Shown here: positions 63,603 to 64,000 of the stretch, piece after piece
How the letters are laid out: each line of letters opens with the position of its first letter
Numbering within the stretch: position 1 is the stretch's first letter
NCBI GenBank assembly: GCA_000310025.1
Contig: FN647863.1
Coordinates: 405,436-469,435, forward strand
Direction: 5' to 3'
Length of the DNA stretch: 64,000 bases
Source: Ectocarpus siliculosus
Lineage: Eukaryota; Sar; Phaeophyceae; Ectocarpales; Ectocarpaceae
The notes under the pieces: generated by a model
What the model was told of the DNA's origin: nothing
Databases searched by the model: none
Seen by the model: only the letters and a program-made list of their open reading frames with translations
Program-made: the position numbers and the translations under genes

Positions 63603-64000
63603 CTGCTCGGATATCACGAACGTGGCAGGGTCGGGGTTAAACAGTCGATCCAACGGCAGGTACACCACCCGACAAGGGGCACAAGACGCAGGCCCGCTTC
63701 GAAAGCACCCGCGGGGTTCTCGGCTGGCAACAAGCACACGATACCATTGGTGCCGAAAATTCGAACCACCCATTGCGTTTTTTTTTGCGATGAACGCTTC
63801 TGCGAGCTAAAATGACCATGTTGTAAAACATGTGATCATGAATTCACTCAGCGGGTGACACGCGTGTGGCGTCGGCCTTGGGCGAATCCCACCTACCGAG
63901 CGAGGGGCGTTAGGCGTTTCATGCAGCCAGCGCCCAACTATTAATACTCGTATACCAGAACATGTACAAAATATGCATTGTGTTCTCACATCTGAAGCTT

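Overview
The window looks like nuclear DNA of a brown alga or close stramenopile relative (inference). Small GC-rich exons sit in long introns with GT/AG borders, (GA)n/(GACA)n microsatellites are frequent, TTAGGG-type interstitial repeats occur, and many degenerate repeats and transposon remnants are present. A flagellar gene (IFT52) and cysteine-rich LNR (Lin-12/Notch repeat) proteins fit a lineage with flagellated zoids. No bacterial operon, CRISPR array, rRNA gene or convincing tRNA gene was found. All recognised genes lie on the minus strand. I assembled them by hand from splice borders and phase bookkeeping.

Layout from low to high coordinate. 1-4013: no gene, but one arm of a dispersed inverted repeat. 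4014-19578 (-): intact LNR gene (gene B here), 21 exons, 843 residues predicted, with a signal peptide, nine LNR modules and a C-terminal discoidin-like region. Its last long intron holds a 2.06 kb DNA-transposon remnant. 19579-24932: no gene. 24983-32410 (-): gene A, a collinear duplicate of the 5' half of gene B. It is decaying, with an in-frame stop, a deleted module segment, lost cysteines and no 3' half. Its introns carry expanded microsatellites, a 100-N gap and a possible plus-strand exon pair. 32411-35789: no gene, with the second arm of the dispersed inverted repeat. 35790-37708: frameshifted tyrosine-recombinase mobile element with a repeated 3' end. 38961-53923 (-): complete MCM7 replicative helicase gene, 19 exons, 735 residues predicted. 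53924-57220: intergenic, with a 125-bp tandem duplication. 57221-63602 (-): IFT52 (intraflagellar transport complex B), lacking its first exon, which must lie beyond the window.

The most interesting feature is the LNR locus. Each LNR is split by a phase-1 intron just before the DGGDC motif, so the second half is a 38-nt microexon, used eight times in gene B at identical length. Module pairs are bounded by phase-0 introns, so each can be added, lost or skipped without breaking the frame. The third cysteine of the classical LNR is replaced in the modules, usually by Asn, while a CC-x-C-x-C cluster follows the DGGD. Gene B and its broken neighbour give a paired view of birth and decay of such a modular secreted protein.
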